Of a stretch of DNA of 64,000 nucleotides, positions 11,463-23,265 are shown in pieces. The stretch is from positions 11,482,501-11,546,500 of the forward strand of contig CM072341.1 of NCBI GenBank assembly GCA_036874045.1. Direction: 5' to 3'. This DNA comes from Cymodocea nodosa. Taxonomy: Eukaryota; Streptophyta; Magnoliopsida; Alismatales; Cymodoceaceae. The position numbers and the translations under genes are program-made. Numbering within the stretch: position 1 is the first letter of the stretch; each line of letters begins with the position of its first letter. Below the pieces are notes generated by a model. It was not told the origin of the DNA. It was given only the letters and a program-made list of their open reading frames with translations, and ran no database searches.

Positions 11463-14400
11463 GCAGGGTGACAAGGAGTTTCAAGCACATTCAACTAAAT
11501 GGATTGTGGACAGTGGATGCTCAAAGCACATGATAGGTAAGAAAAGCTTTCTTGACTAAGTTAAAAACTTAAGTTCAGGATCTGTTAAGTTTTGAAATAA
11601 TGAAAAATGTAAAATAACTGCAATAGAGAATATTACATCTGAAAATGGTATAATTGAGAATGTCTTGCATGTAAATGGATTAAAACAAAATTTGTTAAGT
11701 GTAGGACAATTTTGTGATAAAGGCTATACTGTTTCTTTTAATGCTAAAAACTACTACATTATTGATCCTACCACAAATGAAACAAATTTTACTGGTATTA
11801 GAAATTGCTCAATATATACATTAAACTTTCCATGTGAAAATTCTGCAAGCAATTCCTGTTTGGTAGAAACTGGTGAAGACGATTGGGTGTGGCATAGAAG
11901 ACTTGGTCACATCAGCATGAAGAATATCAGAAAGCTATCCACAGGTGATCTTGTTAGGGGTCTGCCTAAACTCACTTTTAAGAAGGATAGAGTGTGTAGT
12001 GAGTGTATGCTAGGGAAGCAGAAGAGAACTGCTCATCACAGCAAAAGTGTTGTTTCCACCAAAAGGCCATTAGAATTGCTACATCTAGATTCGTTTGGTC
12101 CTTCTCAAGTATCAAGTCTTAGGGGTTGAAAATATATCTTTGTTATTGTTGATGACTTCTCCAGATTAACTTGGGTAATATTTTTGACACATAAAAATGA
12201 AACTTGCAATGAGTTCAGGAATTTCTGCATAAGAGTTCAGAATCAGAAGGAACTAATAGTGAAGAAAATTAGAAGTGATCATGGAGGTGAATTTGAAAAC
12301 TATGAATTTGAAAACCTCTACAATTCATTTGGAATCTTGCATGAATTCTCTTGTCCTAGAACACCTACTCAAAATGGAGTTGTGGAAAGAAAAAATAGAA
12401 CATTACAAGAAATGGCTAAAACTATGTTAAGTGCCACGAATCTACGTAAATTTCTCTAGGCAGAAGCTGTAGGAACAGCTTGTCACATTTCCAATAGAAC
12501 TCACATTAGATCCATATTGAATAAGACACCCTTTGAAATTTGGTTCGATAAAACTCCAACTGTGGGCTATTTTAAGACATTTGGATGCAAATGTTATGTC
12601 TTAAATACAGGAAATGCTAAAGACAAGTTTGATGCTAAGTTTGAACCTGCCATACTTGTTAGTTACTCCTCGAGAAGCAAAGCTTACAGAGTATATTTTG
12701 CTGAAGATAGAAGAATGGAGGAAAGTATAAATGTTCAGTTTGATGAAGATCTGTTCCAGAATTTCAAAAAGCTGAAGATTAATGATGATAGTAAAAATGA
12801 AGACTTTGAAGATGATAAAAGCAAGCAGAATACCAATTCACAAGTGTTAGACCAGAATCTCAACTTTAGATATCAGAATCATAATAGTTGGAAGTTTAGA
12901 TCTGATCATCCTGAGGAACAAATTATTGGAAATATATCCAAAAGGGTACAAACCAGAAGCAAAGCACAAGATATCTGTAATTTTTGTGCATTTGTGTCAG
13001 AAATAGAGCCAAAATCAGTAGATGAAGCTTGTAAGGATACCTATTGAACAATGGCTATGCAGGAAGAATTAAATCAGTTCTAGAAAAACAATGTATGGGA
13101 ACTAATAGAAAAACCTACAGGAAAATCCATCATTGGAACTAAATGGATTTTCAAAAATAAATTAAATGAAGATGGTAACATTCTCAGAAATAAAGCTCGA
13201 TTAGTTGCACAAGGCTACAATCAGTAGGAAGGTATTGACTATGAAGAAATTTTTGCTCCTGTAGCTAGGATTGAAGCTATCAGAATGTTGCTTGCCTTTG
13301 CAAGTAGTATGAAGATAAGATTGTTTCAAATGGATGTGAAAAGTGCCTTCTTAAATGGAGAAATTCAAGAAGAAGTGTTTGTTAAACAACCTCCTGGATT
13401 TGAAGATGAATTCAAGCCAGATCATGTCTACAAATTGAGAAAGGCTCTTTATGGTTTGAAACAGGCACCTAGAGCTTGATATGAGAAATTGAAAAGATTT
13501 TTAATTGAAAACAATTTTTCTATAGGCAAAGTGGATAGCACTTTGTTTATCAAAACTTTTGATATGCACATGTTGATTGTATAGATATATGTTGATGATA
13601 TAGTCTTTGGAGCTACTTCAGAAGATCTCTGTCATGAATTTCAGAATTTGATGAAAAATAAATTCGAAATGAGCATGATGTGAGAATTGAAGTTTTTCTT
13701 GGGATTACAGATTCATCAAATGCATAATGGTATCTTTGTCAACCAAGAAAAATATTGCAAAGAGATGTTGAAGAAATTTGGTTATGAAAACATCAAATCC
13801 GCAAATACTCCAATGAGCTCAAGTATTAAAATAGAAATGGATGATTCAAGTGTTGCAGTGGATCAAAGTCAATATAGAGATATGATTGGATCCCTATTAT
13901 ACCTTTCAGCTAGCAGGCCAGATATTATGTTAAGTGTATGCTTGTGTGCTAGATTTCAAGCATCACCAAAGGAATCACATTTAAAATCAGTCAAAAGAAT
14001 CTTCAGATATCTACAAGGAACAAAAGATTTCAGATTATTCTACTCAGCTAACAGTAGTTTAATTTTAACAGGCTATAGTGATGCAGATTATGCAGGGAGC
14101 AGATCTAATAGAAAAAGCACCAATGGTACTTGTCAATTACTTGGAAGTTCTTTAATCTCATGGTTCAGTAGGAAACAAAATTGTATAGCTTTATCTACTA
14201 CTAAAGCCGAGTATATTGCAGCTGGATTGTGTTGTGCACAAATCCTTTGGATGCAGCAAACTCTAGCAGATTATAGACTGAAAATTCAGAATTCAATCAT
14301 ATTTTGTGATAACAGCAGTGCAATCAGTCTATCTAAGAATACAATACTTCATTCCAAAGCCAAGCATATCGAGATTAGACATCATTTTCTAAGAGATCAT

Positions 14401-14538
14401 GTGGAGAAAGGGAACATTTCACTTAAGTTTGTGCCAACAGAAAATCAACCTACAGATATTTTCACCAAACCTTTAAATGAATCAATTTTTAATCATATTA
14501 GACAAAATCTAGGAATATGTTCTTTACAAGATCTTTAA
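11463..14538 (+). pseudogene. Inner copia pol (protease, integrase, RT, RNase H)
   Basis: The protease active site DSGCSKHM starts at 11509. The GAG-pre-integrase has WHRRLGHISMKN near 11890 and a CSEC zinc pair near 11998. Integrase follows with LHLDSFGP, SDHGGEF and NGVVERKNRT, the D-D-E positions. Reverse transcriptase has [11 protein letters not shown] near 13325 and YVDD at 13588-13599. RNase H has GYSDADYAGS, STTKAEYIAA and HSKAKHIEIRHHFLRD. The normal stop follows LGICSLQDL at 14538. Internal stops lie near 11558, 11579, 12127, 12457, 13045, 13081, 13226, 13477, 13582 and 13681. The catalytic motifs survive, so decay is recent compared with the neighbouring fragments. Confidence 0.92.
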
Positions 14539-14908
14539 ATATTTTATTCATCAAGCTCACAATATGGGAGCTTGTATTTCTGCTAACCTACTCGTGCAGG
14601 TTATATCAGTTTTACAGAAAATCAGTTTTACAGTCCTCACCTTTTTATATAATGACAAAAAGGGGGAGAAGGATTTGAAAAATTTTCAAGTATATGGTCA
14701 CTCACAGTATTTCCAACAAGAATTAAAAGAGAAAAACTCAGCACATAGATAGGGGGAGAAGTCTGCTCAAAGTCAGGGGGAGGAATCCCTCCTTGTCAGT
14801 ATAGTTTTGTCAAATTCCTGTTTTATGTTTCTCTATGTGACTAAATGTATAAAAATACATTAGGGAGTGAAATACATGTAAATAATTGTAAAGGTTTTTG
14901 CCATTATC
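14539..14908 (+). other. Inner copia 3' untranslated region with polypurine-like tracts
   Basis: This non-coding stretch lies between pol and the polypurine tract. It holds three extra AGGGGGAG-type tracts at 14657-14671, 14751-14760 and 14775-14783. These resemble the true polypurine tract. The short open frame here has no recognisable product. Confidence 0.7.
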
Positions 14909-14922
14909 AAAAAGGGGGAGAT
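14909..14922 (+). other. Polypurine tract
   Basis: AAAAAGGGGGAGAT lies directly before the 3' LTR start TGTTAG. This is the expected plus-strand primer site. Confidence 0.9.
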
Positions 14923-16712
14923 TGTTAGTACCCGAGTATTTTGATAATGCAAAACCTATGTAAGGAAACATATTGTATTTCACAGATAAGTCTTACTGCA
15001 TTAGATCAGAAGGTTGTTAGAACTATTTCCAAGCAGATGAAAAGATCAAGAAGGTTCCAGATAAACAGATCAAGAAGATTCAGCAAAATCGGACAGTTAC
15101 AGGTCTAAGTATCCGAAGAGCAAGTTTAAAGTAATAGCAATGCTATCAGACAATTAAAAGAATAACTATCCGATTTTACAAAGCCTTTGGAGAGTTATTT
15201 AATCAGATAGTTAAAGGGTTTGAATGATCGGATAGTTAAGGAGATAACTATCCGGAAGCTTAAAGGACTTTTCGGAGAGTTACAAGTATAATTATCTGAA
15301 AGTTAAGTCATTCATTCAATAAACTATGTGCAGAAATACAGAACGGAAGCTTAAAAGACTTGTCGGAGAGTTAGATAACTATCCGAGTTTTCTTTTTGGA
15401 GAGTTAGATAACTATTCGAGTTTTTCGGTAAGTTACAAGCATAATTTTTCGGAACTTAAGTCATTTTATTATGCACATGCAAAATGGAGAAGCCAGCAGT
15501 TGAAAGTTTAAATGGGATAATCAGAGAGTTAGATAACTATCCGAAATTTAAAAGAGAGTTTCAGTAAGTTACAGTTTAACTATCCGAAACTTAAGTCAGT
15601 GAATTTCCCACGTGTAGAAATCCAGACAAATGCTCAAATAGGTTTTCGGAGAGTTAGAAGGATAACTATCCGAAATTTTAAAAGAGTTTCAGTGAGTTAC
15701 AGTTTAACCATCCGAAACTTAAGTCATTGAATTTTCCACGTGCAGAATTCCAAACAATGGCTCAAATAAGTTTTCGGAGAGTTAGAAAAATAACTATCTG
15801 AAATCTTAAAGAATTTCAGTGAGTTACAGGATAACCTTCCGAAACTTCAGTCAATCTTTTATGCACGTGCTAAATTAAATCGGAAAGTTGATAGAGTCAA
15901 GTATATAACTGTTCGGGGAGTTACAGTTATAAGTATCTGATTGGATGACAGCTCACATTTAAATATTCCAGAATCCTACCTAGTAGTAAAGGATAAGTGA
16001 ACTTTCGGTGAGTTACAGTTACTCTTCGGAGAGTTACATAGCTAACTATCCAAAAGAATAGGAAAATCGGTAAGTTGACTTGAAACGTTTTTCTGAATGG
16101 TCACTTGCCGTATTGGGACTTGATCCTAATCAAGTAAAGTAGAATACATCTGTTGGAGGAAAATATGATCGTTATACATATCAAGTATATATTCAAAATA
16201 CAAACAACGAATATACAGGAGAGATATATAGTGAGCTACACTCGGATTCCATCTATACTCAAGTCTACAAACAGTGAAGAATATTCAGAAGATCCATTGC
16301 AAAAAAAGCTCTTGCGCCAAAACTCTGATTGAAGGTTTAAAGTTGTTGGTTCGTGGCTTCAACCTGAAAGCTACATATAGTGTTGGTTTGAGTTTCGACT
16401 TGAAAACTCTAGAGGTTGGTTTGCTAAAGTTTTTACCTGAAAACTTGTGTAGTTGGTTCTTGCTTTGACCTAAAAGCAAGTGTGTAAGTGTTGAAACACT
16501 TAGTGAAGCTCAAGTGAACCTTGGGGGTAGACTAGCCAAATTGGTGAACCACCTAAAAATTTACTGTGTGTTTCTTATCTCTGTTAATTTGCATTAAATT
16601 TGTTTCATCTCATTTCATTTTTGTTGAATCATTCGATTCAACATTAAAAGAATTTTAAAAATACACACTTTCACCATTCACCCCCCCTCTAGTGAGCCCA
16701 TCGATCCTAACA
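14923..16712 (+). mobile_element. 3' LTR of the inner copia element
   Basis: This 1,790-bp partner of the 5' LTR starts TGTTAGTACCCGAG and ends GATCCTAACA at the right target duplication. It carries the same module array and hairpin (16623-16642). Substitutions against the 5' LTR are mostly transitions, as expected for methylated DNA. Confidence 0.93.
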
Positions 16713-16717
16713 GAACA
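16713..16717 (+). other. Target-site duplication GAACA, right
   Basis: Identical to 8068-8072. The outer gag reading frame resumes through this copy. Confidence 0.9.
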
Positions 16718-17722
16718 TACCTCTTGTATTGTATAGCACACGTTTACTGGTACCTCTTCATCTGAACTAGATGAGCTACTAGAAGAACTACTGTCATCCC
16801 AAGTAGCCTTCAATGCCATTTTCTTTTTGTAGCTCTTCTTCTTCTTCTTCTTCATTTCTTTTTATTCTTCTTGTTGTAGTGGACAATCAAGTTGTATATG
16901 TCCCTACTTCTTGCATTTAAAGCATATTGGTGCATTGCTTTTTGATGTGTTGGCTTGATTCTTTTTCTTCATCCATTTTCTGAATTTTCTAGCTAGTAGC
17001 ACAATTTCATCATCATCCGAGCTTTGAAATTCCTGTGTTGATAGAAAGACTAATTCTTTCTTTGTTTCAATTTTCTTTTTACCACTACCTTCCTCATCTT
17101 TCTATTCTTTCATTTGAACTTCATGGGCCAGCAGGTTGCCCATTAGATCCTCTATTGAGTATTTGTTGAGGTCTTTGGAATCTTGTATTGATGTGGACTT
17201 TTGCTTCCATTCCATAGTTAAGCTTCTGAGGATTTTCTGTACCTGTTCATGGATAGAAAATTCCTTTCCCAAACCTCTTAAGCCATTAATAATCTCAGTG
17301 AATCTTGAAAACATATCAGTGATAGTTTCATCATCAAGCATTTTAAATAATTCAAGCTTTCTAAGTAAAATACTGATTTTAGTGTCTTTCACTTGGTTGG
17401 TTCCTTCAAAGGTTATTTGAAGAGTGTTCCAAGCCTTGTGAGTAGATTTACAAGCTGAAACTTTATTATATTGTTCAGCAGATAAGGCACAATAAATAAT
17501 ATTCAACCTTCGAGCATCTATTTGGATGATTCTCTCATCCTCCTCAGTCTAGTCATCCTCATGACTCGGTGGAATAGGTGTTCCTAGAACAACCATTTTC
17601 CATAACCTTACATCTGAGCTTCTGAGGAAACATTTCATCCTGTTTTTTCAATAATTATAATTAATACCATCAAACAGGGGAGGATGATAGATGTTTTGAC
17701 CCTCTTTGTGAAAAGATGTCAT
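16713..17722 (-). pseudogene. Outer copia gag, 5' portion
   Basis: It starts at the ATG at 17722-17720, followed by PPLFDGINYNY, the same Gag start as the inner element. The capsid-like region 17506-17102 is close to the inner gag (for example the RSLTMEWKQKSTSIQDSKDLN segment). A CCHC knuckle (CFKCKK-GHIQLDC, with one stop inside) lies near 16925-16885 and is followed by a Lys- then Ser-rich tract. It is interrupted at the GAACA target site and continues at 8072-7569. Stops are present near 17100 and in the knuckle. Confidence 0.85.
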
Positions 17723-17759
17723 GATCTCAAATGGCTAAATCTAAAAAAGAAATCAACCT

Positions 17760-17771
17760 GCTCTAATACCA
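17760..17771 (-). other. Primer binding site of outer copia element
   Basis: The minus strand reads TGGTATTAGAGC two bases after the end of the LTR at 17774-19616. It matches initiator tRNA-Met with one difference from the standard copia site. Confidence 0.8.
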
Positions 17772-17773
17772 AT

Positions 17774-19616
17774 TGTTAGGAACGTATGGCTTCATTAGAG
17801 GGGGGGTGAATGGTGATTAGTGAGTTATTAAAACTTTTTACTAACTTTTCTAACTAATTTGATTAATTAGTCTGCACAAGTACTAAACAAAAATACCAAA
17901 TATGCATAGTGGAAATAAAAGTAAGAAACATAAAGGAATTTTAGGTGGTTCACCAACTTTGCTAGTCCACCCCCAAGGGTCACTTGGGTTTCACTAAGTG
18001 TCTCAACACTTACACACTTACTTTCAGGTTGAAGCAAGAACCAACCACATAGAAGTTTTCAAATATAAACTCCAGAAAATCAACACTTAGAAGTTTTCAG
18101 GTATAAACTCCAGAAAACCAACCTCTTGAGTTTTCAGGTCGAAACTCAAACCAACAACTGAATGAAGCTTTAAGGTTGAAGCCACGAACCAAATGATCCT
18201 TCTTGGATTAGACTTTCAGCACATGGAGAGCTTTAAGAATCTTCTTGTAAATCCAGCTTTCAATCGATTTTTTGTTGAACTGAATTTGAGCTTTCTTCTA
18301 TATCAGTAATTGATCTGTAATGTATACTGTATTTCTGTATGTAATTGTATCTGTAATCTCACATCACAGCTCTTACTGAATACTGAATGATCTGACTGTA
18401 TATATGCTTGAATATCCAACGATCATATTTTCTCCTCAACGGATTTATTCTACTGTACTTGCTAAATAATCAGACCTAAATATGGTAAGTTATCGTTCTA
18501 TTTGATGTTCAATAAGTAACATTCTGATTTCCTTTAACTTTCGGATGGTTATATGAATAACTCACCGAAGAACGTCCATAACTTACCGATTCTTCACTTA
18601 CATCCTGTTATCTGTGTCACGTGAGGATTTTAAGTTGCTCACGTGAAATGTCAAGTGATCAGAGACTTGTAGTTTTAACTCACTAAAAAAACTCTTAACT
18701 TTCGAATAGTTAACTACAGTAACTCTCCGATTTTTCTTTTAAGCTTCTGACTGCTATCTCTTTAATTCTGCACGTGCATAAAAGAATAACTTAAGTTTCG
18801 GATAGTTAAAAATGTAACTCACCGAAACTTCCTATTTTTCGGATAGTTAGCTTTCTAACTCTCTGAAAACTTATTTGAGCTTCTGTTTGGATTTCTGCAT
18901 GTGGGAAATTCAGTGACTTAAGTTTTGGATAGTTAAACTATAACTCACCGAAACTCTTTTTCAATTTCGGATGGTTATCTAACTATCCGATTTTTCCTTT
19001 TAAACTTTTAACTACCGTCTTCTCTATTCTGCACGTGCATAATAAGATAACTTAAGTTCCAAAAAATTACACTTGTAACTCACCGAAAAAGTTGGATAGT
19101 TATCTTCCTAACTCTCCAAAAAATCCTTTAAGCTTCTGTTTTGGAATTCTGCACGTGGTAAATTGAATGACTTAAGTTTTGGATAGTTACACTTGTAACT
19201 CACTGAAAAAGTTAGATAGTTATCTTTCTAACTCTCCAAAAAGTCCTTTAAGCTTTCGGATAGTTAACTCCTTAACTTTCCGATCATTCAAACTTTCTTA
19301 ACTATTCGATCATTTAACTCTCCGAAAAAGTTGGATAGATATCTTTCTAACTGTCCAATCATTTAACTCTCCGAAAAAGTCGAATAGATATCTTTCTAAC
19401 TGTCCGATAGTATTGCTGCTGTTGTAAACTTGCTCTTCGAATACTTTGATCTGTAACTATCCGATTTTCTGTAACAACACATTCTGGGATTAACTGCAAC
19501 CTGTTTGTTGCTAAGAATTGTCTGCCTTCTAATCTTTTGCTGCACTGACTTATCTGTGAAATACAATATGTTTCCTCACATAGGTTTTGCATTATCAAAA
19601 TACTTGGGTTCTAATA
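17774..19616 (-). mobile_element. 5' LTR of the outer copia element
   Basis: This LTR is about 1,843 bp. On the minus strand it opens TATTAGAACCCAAGTATTTTG, equivalent to the inner LTR start with the first TG changed to TA, and ends CCTAACA at the primer site. It shares the module array (about 18540-19480, CACGTG near 18620, 18645, 18775, 19035 and 19152) and the inner-end sequence with the nested element. The 3' LTR and pol of this element are missing on the left. Confidence 0.85.
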
Positions 19617-20365
19617 GTCTATAGGTCTCATACTTCTTGTTTCTTGGGTCACCCCTTTGATATTGGAGTCTATGTGAGGAGAACGACTAGAAGGAATCCT
19701 CCCTTCCTTGGTATTGGAATCTATGTGAGGGGCACATCTACCTAAAGGTTCAAGGAGTAGGTGGTGTCTCTAAACCCCAACAACTAGTGGAGAATACCTT
19801 AGATTCCTCTTCTCCTAAGTGGTTCAAGTTGATGGTGACAACCCAATGAGAACTACAAGTGGATGAACTTCTAGGATCAAGGTCTATGATGTTATATCAC
19901 AAGTGTATTGGTAAACTTCATGGTGTTATGTGATTGAGACTACTATAGCACATGAGGACACTAAATCACTTCCTAGATGTATGTTAACTTTCAAGGCATT
20001 AGGTATTAGACTTCATTGTCTTCTTTGTAACAAAAGAGATATCAATAGAGGATAGTGACTACAATTCTTCTCCTATGTGCTAGGAAAGTTTGAAAGCACA
20101 ATAAAGAGTATTCTTCTAGGTGATAGCTAGAAGATAGTGACAAATACATGGACAACATGAAGAGCAATCAAGTACATTTTTTAGCTTTTAGTTTCATTTT
20201 CTTTCATTAGTTTTTATTGTCGTTGTCTTTCTATTAATTCCTATAATTACTCTTGGTTGTTGTTCTTGTAAATACTTTGTGTATATTGTCTATAGTTGTA
20301 AATTTTCTTATTTAATTTAGGTAAACTAACTTCATAAATTAGATAGGGTAGTAACTTCCATTTTA
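19617..20365. other. Unassigned DNA between LTR and Harbinger element
   Basis: No gene is seen. A phrase TTGATATTGGAGTCTATGTG near 19658 recurs as TTGGTATTGGAATCTATGTG near 19708, a local duplication of about 50 bp. The last 200 bases are T-rich and may be part of the LTR whose 3' end lies at 22200-22507, split by the Harbinger element. Confidence 0.35.
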
Positions 20366-20778
20366 GGGCCCCGTTTGTGCACATTTTCCGACGGGAAATG
20401 AAACAACGAGAGATCCAGTAAATAGTGTGAAATGGAAAGAAGAAGAAATGACAAGAAATAAAATAATGTTTGTGTACACTAGGAAACGAAAGGAAATGAC
20501 AAGAAAGTGAACTATTTGTGCATACTAGGAAATGATAGGAAATGACAATTTTTTTTTAAATAGTTACCTTTATAAATCATTTTAAATATATATTATGAAT
20601 ATTTCTAAATTTTTAATGTATTAACTTCAAATAACTATACAAAATGAACATATAAAATAACTTCATCATCAAAAGTAAAATTCATTAAAACTACATTGAA
20701 TATATTTTTTTACATATTATCCCTCTCCCACATGGAATACATAATTCTTTCACACATTACATCAGCTACTACTTTCCT

Positions 20779-21204
20779 TCATTCTAAGCTCAAATTAACA
20801 GAATAATGTACATTATCTTCTTCAACATTATTAACAAATTCTTCATTTAATACAACATTTTCTTCACGCAATTCATCTGCTAGATCTTGTAATAAGTCTT
20901 CTCGATCTACTCTTCTAATGAAATTATGGATAAGAAAACATGTTAAAACAATTTTAACTTGTGTTTCAAATGGATATGGCATGTAACCTTGTAAAATTGC
21001 AAACCGATGCTTGATCACTCCAAATGTACGTTCTATAACATTTCTCAATTGAGAATGTCTGTTATTGAAATTCTCTACCGCGTTACTTAGAAGTCGATTT
21101 TGATCATATTCTGATAAATGATATCGTACACCTCGAAATGGAAAAATAAATTCCAGACGATTTGAGAATCCTGCATCTACCAAATAATACTTACCTACAT
21201 CCAC
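20779..21204 (-). pseudogene. PIF/Harbinger transposase, C-terminal part
   Basis: This 141-codon frame reads GKYYLVDAGFSNR, FPFRGVRYHL, NFNNRHSQLRNVIERTFGVIKHRF and IVLTCFLIHNFI. This is the second half of a DDE_Tnp_4 nuclease, with the middle catalytic Asp (VDAG) and the Glu (VIERTFG). On the minus strand a splice acceptor (TGTAG) precedes GTAAGTATTATTTGG, so the real exon likely starts at GKYYLVD rather than at the upstream ATG. The N-terminal half with the first Asp and the helix-turn-helix is missing. Confidence 0.85.
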
Positions 21205-21528
21205 GATTAACTATGGATTCCAGAACCCAAAAATAGACAACTGAAATTTTTACACTGTTAATTAACGCATCCACAATTAACTATGGATTAATTTCTACAT
21301 TGTTAATTCCTGAAGATTTTGTCCAATTAAGCACCAAGCATTCTATAATAGCAATGTTCAGAAATATGGCAACTTTCTCCATATTAGCAAAGCACTGAAA
21401 TTAACACATAAATATGGCAACACATTGTAAACTAGCAAGGACCCGTATAGTTTCTTCGTCTTCTAACAGAAAAGTTTGAAACATTAGAACAAAAAAGCAA
21501 GAATAACAATACTTGCAGTTGATTAGAG

Positions 21529-21850
21529 ACAGAAGAAATCGCGTCCACGAGCTGAAATCGCTTCCCCGAGCTGACAACGTGATAGAAGAAATTGCATTTG
21601 CGAGCTGAAATCGCATCCGCGAGTTGACAACACGATGGAAGAAATCGCATCCGCGAGCTGACAACGCGACGGAAGAAATCACGTCTGTGAGCTGACAACG
21701 CGACAGAAGAAATCGCTACCGCAAGTTGACAATGTGATAGAAGAAATCGCTACCGCGAGCTGAAATCGCGTCCGTGAGCTGACAACGCAATGGAAGAAAT
21801 CGCGTCTGCGAGCTAACAACACGATGGAAGAAATCACGTCCGTGAGTTGA
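21529..21850. repeat. 34-bp tandem repeat inside the Harbinger element
   Basis: The unit is GAAGAAATCGCGTCCGCGAGCTGACAACGCGATG-like, given here as its two halves GAAGAAATCGCGTCCGCGAG and CTGACAACGCGATG. There are about nine copies with some shortened to about 20 bp. Most differences are C/T or G/A at CG sites. It produces open frames on both strands (21401-21698) that are not real genes. Confidence 0.85.
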
Positions 21851-22199
21851 CGCCTTCGAGGGACGAGGAAAAGGGCGTCGACAATGCCTATGCCATCAAT
21901 GGGAGGGCAGGACGGTTCGTCGGGAGCGAAGGGTGGAGGTTTTTCCCCTTCTTTCGGACGTCTTCAGCTCGACAATGGACGGTAATGTCTTTCAACATCT
22001 TAGGAAATCATGGGAAAAGATTTCCTAAGATTTATGTTATGCACAAATACAAGAAACAAGAGGAAACCTTTTCCCCTTGTTTCTTTACCTATAGTTTCCC
22101 ATTGTTTCTCTCCTACACAAACCCCCTATAGATTTCTAATATTGACTCATGATTTCACGTGGATTCGACCTATACTCATTGACATATTTCATTAGATGC

Positions 22200-22507
22200 T
22201 ATGTACTTGTGGTTATTACTTGGGATTGAAATTTTTACTAATATTGGTATTGAGCCTTAAAAATATTGAATTAGTGGAAATCTTAAAGTTGAAGCATTAA
22301 GAAGTGAACTAGCCTATTTAGGTGAATTATTATAAAAATTCTTTTGTGTTCTTTACTTTATTATTTCTATAGTATCTTTATTTGTTGTGATAATTGTAGA
22401 CTATTTGAAATAAAATTAATAACTTTGATATAAAACTTGAAGTGAATTAAAATTGATAGAAATTTTAGAAAACTCACTGTTCACTCCTTTCTAGTGAGCT
22501 TTGATTT
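22200..22507 (+). mobile_element. 3' end of a copia LTR (fragment)
   Basis: It aligns with the LTR end at 2150-2401, sharing the run from 'GTGGAA(A/T)TCTT' through 'GAAAACTCACT(G/A)TTCAC' to 'TAGTGAGC'. The CATAACA end and the primer site are lost, and the sequence runs into a 93-bp triplication. Its 5' part may lie left of the Harbinger element. Confidence 0.55.
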
Positions 22508-22783
22508 AATAATAGGTGGGACTTATGAATTTATGTTATCACCATGTTCAAATTATAAGTAGTTTGAGAGTATGTTGTGTATTCAAAATTTTATTGATTT
22601 AATAATAGGTGGAACTTATGAATTTATGTCATCACCATGTTCAAATTATAAGTAGTTTGAGAGTCCGTTGTGTATTCAAAATTTTATTAATTTAATAATA
22701 GGTGGAACTTATGAATTTATGTCATCACCATGTTCAAATTATAAGTAGTTTGATAGTATGTTGTGTATTCAAAATTTTATTTG
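22508..22783 (+). repeat. 93-bp tandem repeat, three copies
   Basis: Copies start at 22508, 22601 and 22694 with AATAATAGGTGG and are nearly identical. 93 is 31 codons, and each copy reads in one frame as ...GTYEFMSSPCSNYK-stop-FESMLCIQNFI. This may be a multiplied piece of the leader and gag start of the copia element whose LTR ends just before it. That interpretation is weak; the periodicity is directly visible. Confidence 0.9.
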
Positions 22784-23265
22784 ATAGAATTTAAATTCTA
22801 TAGAATTTAACTGAAATAAAAATTTAAATTTAAATGCTTATGCATATTCAGGAATTTGATAAAAATTGAAATTTAGATATTTGTGTATATGATAAAATTG
22901 AAATTTATATTTGTTTACGATAATAATATAATATAATTATGTATAATTAATTTATTAATTAAATATTTAATTAATGAATTTAAGTAATTAATAAAAATAT
23001 AATTAATTATATTAATCAATTAATAAGTTATATAATAATATAATTAAATCTTTATATATTATTTATCAATAACTTTACATCACAAATATTAATAACAAAA
23101 TCTAAATATTCAAATAAAAGTTAATAATGATATCAATACAAATACATAAAACAACCTCACCATAAAATTAATTTCTTTTACTAAACAGACATGCACTATT
23201 TTCTTAATTAATAACTGAATTGCCGAAGGAAGAGGACAAGCCTTGAGGAAAACTAAAAATTTTTT
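22784..23265. other. Very AT-rich unassigned DNA
   Basis: Runs of AATTAATTA/TTAATTAA fill 22920-23060. No gene, LTR end or terminal repeat was recognised. Confidence 0.5.

Larger units (their letters stand above)
8073..16712 (+). mobile_element. Complete Ty1/copia retrotransposon (SIRE-like), nested
   Basis: This 8,640-bp element has two long LTRs (8073-9860 and 14923-16712), a tRNA-Met primer site, gag, protease, integrase, reverse transcriptase, RNase H and a polypurine tract in standard copia order. A perfect 5-bp target duplication bounds it. Long LTRs, a coiled-coil gag spacer and the GPKKI(W)VPK junction suggest the SIRE/Maximus or a nearby lineage; this assignment is inference. It is inserted in the gag of a related copia element of opposite orientation. 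All coding parts carry stops or frameshifts, so it is not autonomous now. No env-like ORF follows pol. Confidence 0.93.
20366..22126 (-). mobile_element. PIF/Harbinger DNA transposon, truncated
   Basis: The left end, GGGCCCCGTTTGTGCAC, and the reverse complement of the right end, GGGGGTTTGTGTAGG, form imperfect terminal inverted repeats. TTA precedes the left end, as expected for this superfamily, but the right flank reads TAT, so the target duplication is not clean. Extra TTTGTG(C/T)A motifs follow at about 20470 and 20513. The interior holds a transposase 3' part and a 34-bp tandem repeat. The N-terminal transposase region is absent, so it is non-autonomous. Confidence 0.7.

Noticed and set aside
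20363..22129. Clean TTA target duplication for the Harbinger element
   Set aside because: The left flank is TTA but the right flank is TAT, so a perfect duplication cannot be claimed.
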